This document shows positions 1 through 36,689 of a stretch of 64,000 nucleotides of DNA, piece by piece (within the stretch, counting starts at the first letter, position 1; each line of letters begins with the position of its first letter). The notes beneath the pieces were generated by a model. That model did no database searches, was not told where the DNA came from, and saw only the letters and a program-made list of their open reading frames with translations. A program made the translations under genes and the position numbers. The stretch comes from Galaxea fascicularis (Eukaryota > Cnidaria > Anthozoa > Scleractinia > Euphylliidae). Location of the stretch: assembly GCA_948470475.1 (NCBI GenBank), contig OX419341.1, positions 22,883,207 to 22,947,206 on the forward strand, in the 5' to 3' direction.

Positions 1-507
1 CAATGCCCTCTAGCCACTCAAACGTGCTTAAACAACCTGCGAGACTTTATACCGTGGGGGTGTCGGACACCCGCAAAGCTCTGTTATTGTTGGTTGTAAG
101 TTGTGATCGATGTCGTTACATTTTGTTGAGAAAAGAGTGAGGTATTGAAGATAACAGTGTATTATTTGTCTTCTCACTTTGTAGTCTCATATCGGTAATT
201 CTTCGAGGTATTCTTCACCTTTTACCAAATCAGCCGGACTAAAGAAACTGAAATTGTCTTCCAAAAATTTCTAGGGCTACTTGCGACTGAATGTCTCCAA
301 GGGGAAATGCTGCTTGAAGACTGTTCTCTTAGTTGATGTCAAATTAAATGCAATTTTCTTTGTCTGGCTGATGGTCTCCTCTGTTTGTTTCTCAGCCTAC
401 GTTTTACATTGATATACCTCCACTAATTCAGCCTGAACTATGCATTCTCCAAGACCTCTTGGTACTTTAATCAACCTTCAAAGGGCTTCCATCTTTATCA
501 ATTTCAG
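1..507. other. Non-coding flank or intron, no gene seen
   Basis: No reading frame with a credible start or splice context was found. The stretch ends in a pyrimidine-rich tract and AG at 506-507, the acceptor of the exon that follows, so it is probably intron of a gene beginning outside the window. Confidence 0.5.
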
Positions 508-3500
508 CTGTTCCGTGCACGTATTTCGAACCTCCAGCGTTTGGGGTAAGAACATGTAACAAAAAGACCTTGAACTCCAATGGTGTGATTTACGAATTGG
601 TTTGCTCGATCCAGTGCAAGCAGGGTTATTCTTTCGCGGATCCGGCAGCCGCTAACACATACTTATGCCAATCAGACGGAACCTGGAACAGAGTCTTGTA
701 TGGTGGTCAAGTTCCTGTACCAGTTTTCCCTAAAAGCCTGCGGCCGTGGCCAGACTGCGCACGTAAGTGATCTAGCATAAGATACTGGACGATTTTGCAC
801 GACCCAATATAAGCCTACTTTCTTTAAGCCTGAATAACCTGCAACGGTAAATGCAATTGCTTTCACTGAATCGCTACAACTTCTTTAAGTTAACTCCGAT
901 ACTGTAGAAGTGTTAACGAGCCATCTGTAACTGAGAACATTCTAAACAACATTTGAGGCGTGTTTATGCGTTGGGACACATTTCTATCTACAATCTTGCA
1001 CAACACCATTGAGAAAATTCAGCTTCAAAGCCCCTTTTTGTGAAACAGAAACAACCGAAAAGCCTCTCCCACCTCCCCTCTTCTACCCCACCCCTCCCTC
1101 CAATTCAATGTTGTCTGTGGCCCCAAAACGTTTCCCTAAGAATGGCGGCTTCCCAAATTTAGTATTGAATAGGGGAGGAGGGTGGAGAGAGTTACTGTTG
1201 GTGTAGTAATACTGTTGAACCATACTTTTTCGTAAAGGATTGTTGTTGTTTTTTTGACCTGTTTTGTTTTCCTTTCGTTTATTTTTCACGAAAGGAATGC
1301 GTCCGGTTTTGCTTGGGCTTGTAGTTATCCAGCTGTACTCTAGAACTAGAACTAGAACTACATCTATTTTATCATCTGACACATTACAGTTGTTACAATA
1401 CTCAGGGATAATGTGCATTTATTAATCACTTTTTACAGCCGAACAAAATGTAAACGCGGCGAAAAAGAATTTTACTTTCTACACCGGCTCATGTTCTGAT
1501 AACGAACAGGAAGCCTTGCAAAGGATCAGAATGAATTTCCTTAATGCTGTGAAGAACAGTCCGCTGGCCCAGTACGCCTTGTGTGACCTTAGTCAAGGCC
1601 AGGACTGTGTGGTTGAAAATGTCAAGGTGTATTGTGGCTCCAACTCCAGGAAGAGAAGTATCAGTGATCAGAGGGTCATCACGTTTGATTTTGTCATGAA
1701 GGACAAAAATTCTTCTGCAGATCCCCACGAAGAAGCCGTCAAGTATGTGTCAATGGTTATTGTAGACAAATCAAGCTTAAAAAATAATATTGAGTTTGAG
1801 CTAGCTTGCTTAGACGAAACCAAGGCGTTACTGTGAGGCCTGAAGTAATGTCCATAGGCGACACCCTGAATTGCACATCTTTTCCATTCGGAATTGTCTC
1901 AACGAGACCTATATGTAGCCGGCCAATCTTACATTGTCCGTTTGCTATTGGTATGAGTGGCTGTGTTCCTTGATTAACCAGAGAGAATTGACCAACACAA
2001 ATAGCTTGGGCTCGGTAGCTGAAAATGGCCGGACATGCAAACAAGGCTCAGATTTTCAAACGGGGAGCACTCCTAATCCCTTGTGACAATAGATTGGCAA
2101 TGAGCATATGGAGGGCAGATCAATGTTTTGTTTATTTTTTTTTTTAATCGTGTCGTATATAAATAGTAAACAATAAATGCTAGTTATGCAATGCTTTCCA
2201 GTGGTATATCAGGGAATATCGCACGAGTCACCTGCATTTCAGTCACACATGTACACACGAGCCTGCGTTGATGCATGGGACGAGGCCGCGGATGTGTATG
2301 TAGAGACAATACAAGTGACAAGCTAAGTGGCATATTCCTTGGTGTACCAAGGGAAAGCTTTGCATAGCTATTTTATATCACGTCATGGAAAATATGTGGC
2401 CCTACATAACCAGTTCGGTGCATGGTAAATATATAATGGCTTTCCTGCATCCTGATCGACTGTATTTTCTAATGCATGGTAAATATCAATCATGGTAAAT
2501 ATTAGCGGTATCTATCACATACCACTAAATGAGCACTTTTTCCTGACCTAATTGCAATTCACACAGTTGGAAATGGTTTTCTTTGAGTCGAAGAGACTAC
2601 CGGACTGCTCGAGAATCAACAACCTACTGATGGTACTGAACACGGGTCACGATCCACAATGTTGCAAGGCCAGAGCAGTCCACCACTGTACCACCCCTGA
2701 AAAAAGGAACGGTTGGATCAAAATCCATTGCGAAATATCATTTCGACGAAGCAGTTCCCTTTCTCGACTACGAAAAACGGCAAAATATTGGTGGTTTTAA
2801 ACCTTCACGGACTCAAACAAAACTTGGACAGTAATTCTGAGGTAGTCTGTGTGACATGACAATGAGTAACAGTCGCCTTCTCTGGACTTCACGTACCTAT
2901 ATACGATCTCATTTGATCACCAATTAAGTTTTCTACTACATGTTTTTATCACTCGAAAAAACGCAACACTGAATAGCGAGACTATTCAGTTTTAAGCACA
3001 AAACAAATTTCTCTTTACAGATTACAGAAGATGATGTCGGATTTAGACGTCTTGGCGAACTTCGTACAACAGAACTTTCCCAATGATGCCCATATGCCCA
3101 ATCTACAAGTATTAGCGTCTGCCAGCACAGCCGCATGCCTTGAGGGTAAAGTCAAGGTAGTGGTACCTGGGAACAACTCAGAACTGGAGAGGACAGTATG
3201 CGGTAGGTATCACTCTTAACTGTATCTGTTGAGAGGGCTGCCGATAATGCTACAGTTTGTCACCAAACATTTTGGGTAAACTGCAAGGATTGTAGCAAGT
3301 GGAAATCAACGTCTGAACTAGAGATTCTCGTACTGTGATGTCTTCTGCTTTCTCCAACGTTCAGTTTTTGGAGTAACGATGAGGCCTTATGGTAGACCCG
3401 GCATGAAGAGGATGAGTAAGTGAACATACTAAACTTATCGAAATAGCAGAGAATCACTTGAAGTTAAGTAGAAGGCAAATATTTCCCGGGAGAGGAAATA

Positions 3501-4652
3501 TTGGGTTGGATGGCGGTTGATGTTCATAGGAATAAGAGTTCCTATAGAGCCACTGCGTGACGTGGGGGGTTTACTCTCCCGTCTCCCGGATATATAGATA
3601 CGAGGTCGAAATGAAATTATCATTTTATTTCCCTTTCCTTTCGTTTAGTCGAGTGTCCTGCAGGTTCATACTACAACAAAGACAGTCAAACCTGTCAGAA
3701 CTGCGACGAGGGAACGTACCAAAACAGCACGGGACAATTGTCCTGTATTCCATGCCCTGCAGGTACATGGACTTTGGGAAGTCATGCTACCAACTTCACT
3801 GAATGTTATGGTAAGTCAAATGGTGTGGAACACAGGTATTTTCTTATTCGTATTAGTCTTTAAAGAAGGACTTTCTCGATATTTTCAACATATGAGAGAC
3901 CTTTAGCAGTAAGTTTTTTATTGGAAACCGCAAACGCAAACCGCAGTTTTCGGTTAGGCGTTTGCAGTCTCAGTAGGTTTGCAGGGTTTAGAGTTAGAAC
4001 TTTAGCCGCCATCTTGTTTTCGGCAAGCCGAAATGCTTCTCTTCTATCACCTCAAATACATGAATTATTTAATACTTCGAGTTCAAAAATCTAACAAGCA
4101 TAAAGCCGGCGAGTATAAAAACCTTTTTCTTGCCTTCAAACGTGAGACTGTACAATTTTAAATGGCAAAAAACCTTGCTGTAAATAACTTACCTATGGAA
4201 GCCTTCCCCTCGGTTCAAAGGTGAACCGCAAACTGCAAACGTGACCGCAAGACCGTGGTCACGTGACATCTTGAGGTTTACCGTTTGCCGTTAACTATAA
4301 AAAAAATTGATGCTAAAGGTTTCTATTATGCACTTAACCGGCACAATTACCCTACGTACACCTGGTTAAGCAGTGCCCTTATGAGCTACTTATGAGTGTG
4401 CGACTTTTTTGCGACAATTGTTTTCCTCTGTATGTGACTTACTGCGCTATACGTTTTCAGTTTTGTTCTTTCTCACTAGAAATCTGTGAGCCAGGCGAGT
4501 ACAGGGTACAAGAGGAGTCGGGTGCCATTAACTGTCTGATGTGCCCAATTGGAACGTATAACCCCAAGTTCCGCGCTACAAAGTGTGATCCATGTCCCGC
4601 TGGCAAGACTACTCTTCAGAAAGCTTCCACATCCGTTGACGACTGTCAATAG
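508..4652 (+). CDS. 3' end of an extracellular sushi / GCC2-GCC3 multidomain protein (SVEP1/SCUBE-like), partial
   Basis: Six exons chain in phase: 508-762, 1439-1832, 3021-3202, 3365-3415, 3649-3810 and 4480-4652 (stop TAG 4650-4652). This gives 404 codons plus a split first codon, so the 5' part lies outside the window. All donors are GT and all acceptors AG. Exon 1 reads as one sushi/CCP module (VPCTYF, CKQGYSF, DGTWN, Cys pattern). Exons 2-4 give a roughly 200-residue segment I do not recognise. Exons 5 and 6 are ephrin-receptor-like GCC2/GCC3 modules (ECPAGSYY, CIPCPAGTWT, CDPCPAGKTT). Such modules are typical of secreted matrix or adhesion proteins such as SVEP1 and SCUBE; the exact family is inference. 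No transmembrane segment precedes the stop, so the product is probably soluble. The stop is followed directly by a GTAACT donor-like sequence. The introns (763-1438, 1833-3020, 3203-3364, 3416-3648, 3811-4479) hold nothing recognisable beyond short TGGTAAATAT repeats at about 2400-2505. Confidence 0.8.
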
Positions 4653-7397
4653 GTAACTGCATTGGGCGGCGGGTAAATTATAGTATTTTTGATTTGTTGA
4701 CGAACAACTGGGAGCATTTGTCAAGATCAGTCTCGATGAAAAGGAATGATTAAGATTTGGTGTAGTTTTTCTCAACACTGTAAGGGAATAAGGGGCGGGA
4801 AGGCTGGAGGAAATTTTGATCTACGCTAATTGAATTTTTTTAATGTTTCTTTCTTAGCGGCAGAAGCTCCTTTAGTAGTATCGTAGTAGGCTGTTCAGTA
4901 TCTTTAGAGAACATTCACAAAGACGGCTACCATACCAATTTAAAATAGGACATGGATAGAAATTTTATTCCTTCCGTTGCTTTTGTCCGTACTTCAAGCG
5001 GTGGCCATTTCGTTAATTTTTATCGGGCATTTATTGCGAGAGATTCGACCTGGTTTTTCTCCAAAGCAGCTCAATCGACTGCCTTTTCTCGGTGCCTGCA
5101 TGTCGAAACATTGCGTGAAATTCCAAGTTCCAGATCCCATTCACAGTCCTCCGTTGTCAAAAGGACGCGGCTTGAGGCGAAAGGCACAATGAACTGAAGA
5201 GGAAATCATAAGTTCATTCATGTATGGATCAAAGGGTCCTTTCATGAGGTGATCATAGTCTTTAAACCATAGTTAATGATATGGAAGCTTTTAGCCGCTT
5301 TTTACCGTCATGGCCTGCAATGAGTGAGAAGTGGATCATTGAATGATGCAGACGCGCTTGCGCATTTAAGCGAATTAAAGCTGTCCTTAAATTATAAATA
5401 AACCTCGAACAATCATTTTGTTTAGGTTGACGTTTGGTTGCTTTTTCCTTTTGCAGATAGCTCACCAGTCATCGGTCTCATAGCTTTCTTCGTCAATGTC
5501 TAATTCAATGCAAAGCTCTCAAGATTTTAAGACGTACTATATAGCCGTAGAGAGTACCGTGAGATGTACAAATAAAGTAAAACAATCAAAATTTAAATGA
5601 AGCATGAAAATAAAGTATGACTACCGAAAAGCAGTATTGTGTCAGTTCACAACAGTTTCCTTCAGAAATCCCCTGGGAAAAAACTGCATATACGTTTCTG
5701 CATTTCATTGTGATGATCATCTCTTGGAATAAGAAACAAGGATGAAGAAAATACAGCGGATCCGATATCGATATTCTAGCCTTTCCTTGATCTGCGTGAG
5801 CTTGTATGAGGGAACCTCGGACGGAAGAAAAAAACAACATTTAGAAATAGTGTCATTACGCGGCTCGGGATAAAGGAAACGAGCGCTGTCACAAATAAAA
5901 GCCCGAGAATATATTTCATAGAAAGATAAATCACTTGGATTAAGTGCTTTCTGCCTCTAATGCAAATAAAACTAGGAAGCAATTTATTTTGTTATTCTCA
6001 TTAAACTAAGAGCGGCCGTGTTCCAGGTGATTTTGAGATTTCAGAGCAATGCGTTGCGTAGAGTGCCCTTTCCCCCCTCAGTCCACTGTCGCAACTCTAA
6101 CAAAAAAGAACTGTGGATGTTTGTGCATTAGTATTAATCAAAGGTTTTGGCCGGGCAAGGACCAATCAATCCGAGGGACTCTATAAGAAAAAGTCTTAAA
6201 CGCCAATGTGCATGTATGTCCTACGGAAAAAAGAAAAATTAAGACAGTGAAAAGCATGAGACTCCAGTAGGCACCTTACGAGCCGATTGCGAAACTAAAG
6301 GTTTCATTTAATTCTCCCAAATAACTGATGACCAGAGTTTGAGTCGCATAAAATATTTTTACTTTCATCTTCCTCTTAGTTGGCGATGCTGGCTAAAAAT
6401 AATTTCAGGAGTTTTATTGTTTGCTTTTGCACACTTACATTGACGTTTTTATCCTGTTTGGTGTAATCAGTAGCGACATAACTGCCAAGAAACTTGAGTC
6501 ACAGATCCTAAACAGTGTTAACGAAGTTTTAATCTGCATTGCCATTAAATTTCATTTTGGATCCACGTAAGGTAAGAGAGAGTTGTTTAAGTTCCCTCAA
6601 GTGATATCGATTAACACTGTTTCTTTATTTTGTTATTAGCCTACGAAATGGTCGTAAGGACTCGTAGATTTCAATCGCAAGAGACTGTGGACATATATTC
6701 TGGGACTCTTGTCCACACAATCTTTCAATACGCTTCTCAAGTGATTCAGTAATATTCTGAGGACGTTTTTATTGTTTCTTGCGGCTGTAAGTTTTCTGTA
6801 TCCTGGCTGAAAGTTTAAATTCATAGTACCACAAAATAAGTAATACACCACGGGAAAAATGCTGTCTGACTATTTGAGACATTATTAAACAGCAAAGTTG
6901 TTTATATCCAAACACCACAAGAAGAAAAGTTGTCAGTGTATTTAGTACTTTCTTGGCACTCAAGCCTTGAAAAGCTGTTATATGTTTTAGGTTAGAGAGT
7001 GAAATGTTGAAAAGCAGTAGACGGTGCATGGTAATACAAGGTTTATCAAGGGCTTTACCCAGGTGCATAACTAAGAGTGAACAGCAAACTAAGTTCAACG
7101 AGGTGTTCTGTTGTAGGCTAGTACCAACGAACGGTAGAATATGCAATTTGAAGAAAAGAACGACGAGAGAGCGAGTCCATCCCCGATCTATCTATAAAAC
7201 CCATGGCAGCTGGGAATAGGTCCGATTTATTCGATGAGGGGTTATTCGAAACATGCCTTAATTAAAAAGTACCAATTCTTTTAACAATATCATATAGACT
7301 CTATTCAATACAAAATGAGTTTCAAAACACGTGAAAAGGTTTACATTTTACCCATCAGGAAAGCTGAAGCACGTTACAACTGAAGCCACTTTTCTAC
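4653..7397. other. Intergenic DNA / 3' UTR, no gene supported
   Basis: AATAAA hexamers at 5397-5402 and 5571-5576 could serve as polyadenylation signals of the sushi/GCC2 gene. A frame at 4977-5192 starts with a hydrophobic run but has no splice or homology support. Nothing else is recognised. Confidence 0.4.
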
Positions 7398-9287
7398 ATG
7401 GGTTGCTCTGTTTTCCTTGTCTTTATGGTACTTGTGGTGCTTCACGCATGCTCAGCAAGACGTAAACGTGAAGGCGACATCTCAGATAACATCATGGGGT
7501 TGGCGGCTGACACGCAACTTCCCAGGGCTGCAATTCTGTCAAAATTGTACAGGTGAAAAGATCATTACCTATAGTTGGCCTTTTGTGACAAATTTAGCGA
7601 ATGATACGTCAAGGCACGTGAAACAACGTATTGTCCTCATGTTGTCCAAGATCATGTAGTGGGAGCTGTCAGTTCTGGGTGAAAGAAAGATCGTTCAGTG
7701 ATGGCAACTTATGGTAGTTACATTTGGGTTGGATTTTATTACCACAGAACTTCCACTTCCCTTTGTTCACAATTGGATTCTACTGATTTACCGGCACATT
7801 GAGTGAGCGAGAGTTTTCAGTTAGTGCAGGGAAAACGTGCGTAGTGGTATCCAGCTTTGAAAAAATATGGGCTTAAGGAGACCTGCGGAATCAAATGAAC
7901 GCCAATTCACACGTAGAATAGAAATAATACTGAAAGTCAATGCGCTAGATAGTATCAGTGAATTTGGCTTATTTACGTATTCCGAGGCTGCGTAGGACAC
8001 TGACTCTTACACGAAGGAAGTGAACACAAAGGAAGCTCCCAAACTGGAGGAAAACAAGTCTCCCGCTTGTTTATTGTCCAATCACAATATTCTATATGCC
8101 CCCGTGCGGACGGACCGGTGCAGGTGGGAGCTCTGCAGAGACTCTCAGGCATGCTCAATTGTCCTATATCTCTCAATGATAGGGAGAGGAGTGCAGACAC
8201 GGGGAGCAGGGTTGGCGCAGTGGTGAGAGCACTCGCCTTGCATCAATGTGTCCCGGTGTCCCGGGTTAGATTCCCGGACTCGGCGTTATACAGTGGGTTG
8301 AGTTTGTTGGTTTTCTACTCTGCTCCGAGGGGTTTTTCTCCAGGTACTCCGGTTTTCCCCTCTCTCCAAAAACCAACATTTGATTTCATTTGATTTGAGA
8401 ATTTAGAATATTGTAATACGTGTGTGAGCATCTTGCGATGAACCACGCGCAAGAGAAATAAATCATTATCATTTACCCACGAGCGGCCCATTTTTAGGTT
8501 TCTGCCGAATGTTACAACAACAGTTCTAAAAACACGTGTCAACTTGCATGGTATACATGGATCTAAGTTAAACATCGTGTTATTTATGATGTAACTGCGA
8601 TACAGAGAAACCCGTGTGTACTTAGTACTTAGTTTCTTCACCAAACGACTCGTCTCTCATTAAGTGCACACGCAGAGGCTTGTCCCTTGTCGTCTGATGT
8701 GTTCGGACTTTGCACAAATTGATTGTCCCTCATCTGCGAGAGCAACCTCGTTCCCAGGGTCTCTCATCTTCCCGCCCAAGCGAGAGGCGGGAAGATGAGA
8801 GACTCTGGGAACGAGGTTGCTGCGAGAGCTAGTGCTTTCCACTCCCGTCTGATCCAGATTGTTCACCTGGAAAATTATACGAGGGTAACACTGAGTTAAA
8901 AGAAATGCTGTTTGAAGAACACTTTGCGTGAAGTTAAGTTCCTTCCAGAAATTTGCAATATCCCTAAGAATTTTTCAGTGACACTCCCGGCAAGAACTTC
9001 AAATTTCCAATTAACTATTTTCCTACTGTCCAGGAATTATTTCCTGTTTCATCGTTTCCCGACAGGCCTGAGTTGTCATCCCCAGTAAATGAATACCAGC
9101 CTCCAGTATATATTATTTTGCTCTGTTTCTTTGCTTCAGATTTTCGGACACGAAAAAACCCGCAAAAAGGAAATGGCGTGGATCAGCCAAGGCAAACAAG
9201 AGATCGCCGAAGTCCTCCGACTCTTGTTCCAGCCAGTCAGAAACGTCGGCCAGTGAACCTTCGGATAGCTCGGACTCGGATGATTGA
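7398..9287 (+). CDS. Predicted small secreted protein with basic middle and acidic Ser/Asp tail, two exons
   Basis: Exon 1 is 7398-7552 and exon 2 is 9140-9287 (stop TGA 9285-9287). The donor AG|GTGAAA and acceptor TTGCTTCAG| join in phase (AG + A = Arg) into 100 residues. Residues 1-20 are a clear signal peptide: Met-Gly-Cys, a Val/Leu/Phe core, then HACSA before RRKR. The mature chain therefore starts with a dibasic/furin-like RRKR stretch. Residues about 55-75 are Lys/Arg-rich. The last 25 residues are almost all Ser, Asp, Glu and Thr, ending SDSSDSDD. I recognise no domain. Secreted proteins with acidic Ser/Asp tails occur among extracellular-matrix and biomineralisation proteins of corals, but that role is inference. 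Only one Cys lies outside the signal peptide, so a disulfide-knotted peptide is unlikely. The start context is weak (T at -3, G at +4). The intron holds a tRNA-derived SINE and a MITE; the rest of it (7553-8204, 8476-8741, 8821-9139) shows nothing. Confidence 0.7.
8205..8475 (+). mobile_element. tRNA-derived SINE
   Basis: The head carries a pol III box A-like TGGCGCAGTGGTGAGAGC at 8213-8230 and a box B-like GGTTAGATTCC at about 8263. The body holds the block TCTCCAGGTACTCCGG (about 8338-8353), which also occurs in the SINE at 41678-42075. The 3' end is A/T-rich with ATCATTATCATT. It lies in the intron of the secreted-protein gene. Confidence 0.75.
8742..8820. mobile_element. Short fold-back MITE
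   Basis: GCAACCTCGTTCCCAG at the left end is answered by CTGGGAACGAGGTTGC at the right. The arms are about 35 bp around a 9-base loop and nearly perfect. TGCGAGA flanks both sides, a 7-bp (possibly 8-bp) target duplication. The superfamily is unclear; hAT is possible. Confidence 0.75.
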
Positions 9288-10702
9288 GGAATTCGCTTGT
9301 GGTCACGAATGATGTAGCCCTGGCCAAGACGACTGAGGGATATTCATTAACGAAACACCGCGAATAATGTAAAAACTGATTAAAATCTCAGCTCTGTCAA
9401 CTACAAAAATAGACCAAATATATATTTCCGGCTTACGTAGTGACCCATGCTACTAGAGGTACAGAAAGAAAATCTGAAACTCCCGTAAGCTGGAACTCAT
9501 GTCCTTCAGATTGCCTCTTCCAGCTGAGAGTTCGGAGAAGGAGCGTCTTTCCGACTTCTAGTTCTAGAGGCTGTCAAGAATGCTCTTTCTCACAACTGAG
9601 TTGGTCAGGCAAGGCATTCTTTTTCGGCTTTGTACCAAGAAAAAGTACTTTCTTGTACAACAATCGCAGCGGCCACTTTCAAGAGTAGCCAAAGCCGTGA
9701 TGCTAAAGCTAAAAGCGATCGACTGATATTCTTTCTGAAAGCGAGTAGATAGTGGAAGTCTTAACACAGAAGATAGGACCTTGCTCTCGAAGATTATCTA
9801 ACTAATCAGTTACAGGCAAATATGGGGATTCAGTTAGCAAACAAAAGCCAAAACCGGCTTAAATCCCTACACACAACCACAATCGTCACAAAAGCCTGGG
9901 GATCATAAATCCGACTGCCAAAAATTAACCCTGTCGGGCTCATAAGGCAGTTGGATTGTTTTAGTTCAAATCCTGCTCAGACTATGGCGTGACCAGCTAC
10001 TACGGATCGAGGTAAATAAATAAAGTCCGCAAGAACTAGCATTTCAGTGTCGGAGTCTACTTTGATTCATACTGTAAGTGACAGTCGACGATCAGCAGGG
10101 GTCTTTTTCCCTCAGTCGCTTTAGAAATGCGTGAATCCATGCTATGATGTCGTTTTTTTTCTGTTATTCGACCTTATTCGACGAGCAGATACGTTCAACT
10201 GAACCGCAACGGAAGTTGATCGATCGAAGTTAATTTAAATTAATTCCATTTCGATAAACCTTTTGTTTTTCTGACAGAAAAGCACTTATAAGCCATGGAG
10301 TCTGGCAGAAACTTCCCTAGGCGCGCTTTCATCTATGATTGATCATGTCTTTGACATGTACATCGACAGTCAAGAAAAAGAATTAAGCACCCGCCTGTCT
10401 GATTTGTGCCGGTCACATACTAAATGAAGGTCTTCTCTTCCAGCCAAAGACCCTCGGTTAACGTTAGGAACTGCTGATTCAGCACTCCTCGAGAGCTGCC
10501 AATTTCATTGACGCTAAAATGTTACAACTCTCATTACATACATTTCAGTGTTGTGGTGTATTTCTGCTGTGGTGTCCAGCTGATCGTTTGGTGATCAATG
10601 ACAATCGATGGTAATTGGTGACACAACGGCTTGGCCATCATCCGATTCCAAACTATTTAACAATTAGACCCGTGGCCCTTGAGGGCGAAGGGTCTAAGTG
10701 TT
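9288..10702. other. Intergenic DNA, no gene seen
   Basis: Overlapping AATAAA signals lie at 10015-10024, 0.7 kb downstream of the secreted-protein stop, and are the best polyadenylation candidates seen. No other structure is recognised. Confidence 0.4.
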
Positions 10703-10902
10703 TTAGTATCACCCAACTAGTCGGACAGAAAAGGCAATAATAAAGTTAGCGGCAAGTTGAAGAAATATTTATTTGGGAATAAAAAGAAAGAAAGCGTCAT
10801 GCTCGATTGCTACTCGACGGACTATTACTAAGAGTCGTCTAGTAGCGTAGCCAATCAAAATGCAGAATTTGCATTAGTCGTCCACTAGTTGGGTGATACT
10901 AA
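10703..10902. mobile_element. MITE, 200 bp
   Basis: The terminal inverted repeats are TTAGTATCACCCAACTAGT on the left and its exact complement on the right. The interior has no coding capacity. Confidence 0.75.
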
Positions 10903-11105
10903 CAACTGTTATCGATCGCCATCGATTGTTTTCAATAATCAAGCCGGGTTCAATATTCTCTGGATTAGTGTAACACGGCTGAAGTGCCAAGCAAACGCCC
11001 AAAGCTTGCGAAAAACCAGCTTACGGACATCAGGCTGCAGTGGCGGCAACAGCTGATCTTCGATCTTGTGTATGGCCATCACGCGTACGCGGATCCTTGA
11101 CATGG

Positions 11106-11330
11106 GACCTTTAGATTTGAGTACGAGTACGAGATCGAGTACGAGTACAAATTTCTAATTTCAAACCAGTCACCTCCCCTGAACCCTCACTCTTCCTTGT
11201 TACTTACCAGTAGATCCTGAGATTGTAGAAACAAGATTGGTGTCTCTAGTGATCATCTAAAGCAGGCGAACAGGATTTGAAAAGTCGTACTCGCACTCGA
11301 TCTCGTACTCGTACCCAAATCTAAAGGTCT
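11106..11330. mobile_element. Fold-back MITE with repetitive GTACGA arms
   Basis: The left arm holds GACCTTTAGATTTGAGTACG and then further GAGTAC units. The right arm is its near-complement ending CAAATCTAAAGGTC. The arms are about 45 bp, and the centre is unrelated sequence. Confidence 0.75.
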
Positions 11331-11739
11331 CTATACATCAGTCAATTAAGAGAGAATTGAAGAGGAATGCTGCTTTGCTTTTCGAATGATCTTTTCTTGT
11401 TCCGTTTTTGCATTATGCAGATTAGAACAATGGTTACATAACCAGTGGTCACAGCGTGGAATGGAGGTGATATGGCGTTCGTAAGACACTTGTAAGATGT
11501 TTGCGTCGCCCTTGGAACATAAAAAGGCTCGTATAGACAATTTAGAATGTTTCACTGATAAAAAAAAAAGTTTCCATTCTAGCTGGGCTATACTTTGTTT
11601 GGAAAAGTCAGTTATATATCGGGCTTACTCAACATTATTTATAAAACAAATACAATTATTTGATTTTTGAAGCGGAAAAAATTCATATAACGCACTTGAT
11701 GATAGACTGGGGTTGAGTAAACCGTCCGCAGCACCGCTC

Positions 11740-11800
11740 GCGCTGTGATTGGTTAACACTGCGAGGGGCGTCAATCAACCAAATTCAAAACTTTGAAATG
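11740..11800 (+). promoter_or_regulatory. Candidate MELK proximal promoter: inverted CCAAT box and CHR-like motif
   Basis: ATTGG (inverted CCAAT) is at 11748-11752 and TTTGAA, the core of the cell-cycle homology region (CHR), is at 11792-11797. They lie about 335 and 290 bp upstream of the MELK start codon. CCAAT plus CHR is the known architecture of G2/M cell-cycle promoters bound by NF-Y and DREAM/MuvB in mammals. Use here is inference; both motifs are short and could be chance. Confidence 0.35.
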
Positions 11801-12084
11801 TGATATTTTTCAACTTCGGAGTACACCGTCTGCAGGACAGTCCGTTCATTGAAACAACAGTCTTTCAGTTACATTTTCCACGGCAATTTTGACTGTAGAG
11901 TGCCTTTCTCCGACTGTACCTTACGGGAGTTTACAAACAGTGATTTGAAGCTCAAGACGTGTTGTGGTTGGTGTTTCGATATTGTGCAGACGGCTCAGAA
12001 TCGTTCGTTCAGGAAGAGAACACGCTCGCGTTACCGAGTTATTCTACGGCTTTAGAAGTACAAATTCCCTACACAGTCTTCAAG

Positions 12085-36689
<24,605 letters not shown>

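Noticed and set aside
4977..5192. Plus-strand frame with hydrophobic start (LLSVLQAVAISLIFIGHLL)
   Set aside because: No in-phase acceptor, no conserved motif, and an overlapping frame of similar length; likely chance in the 3' flank.
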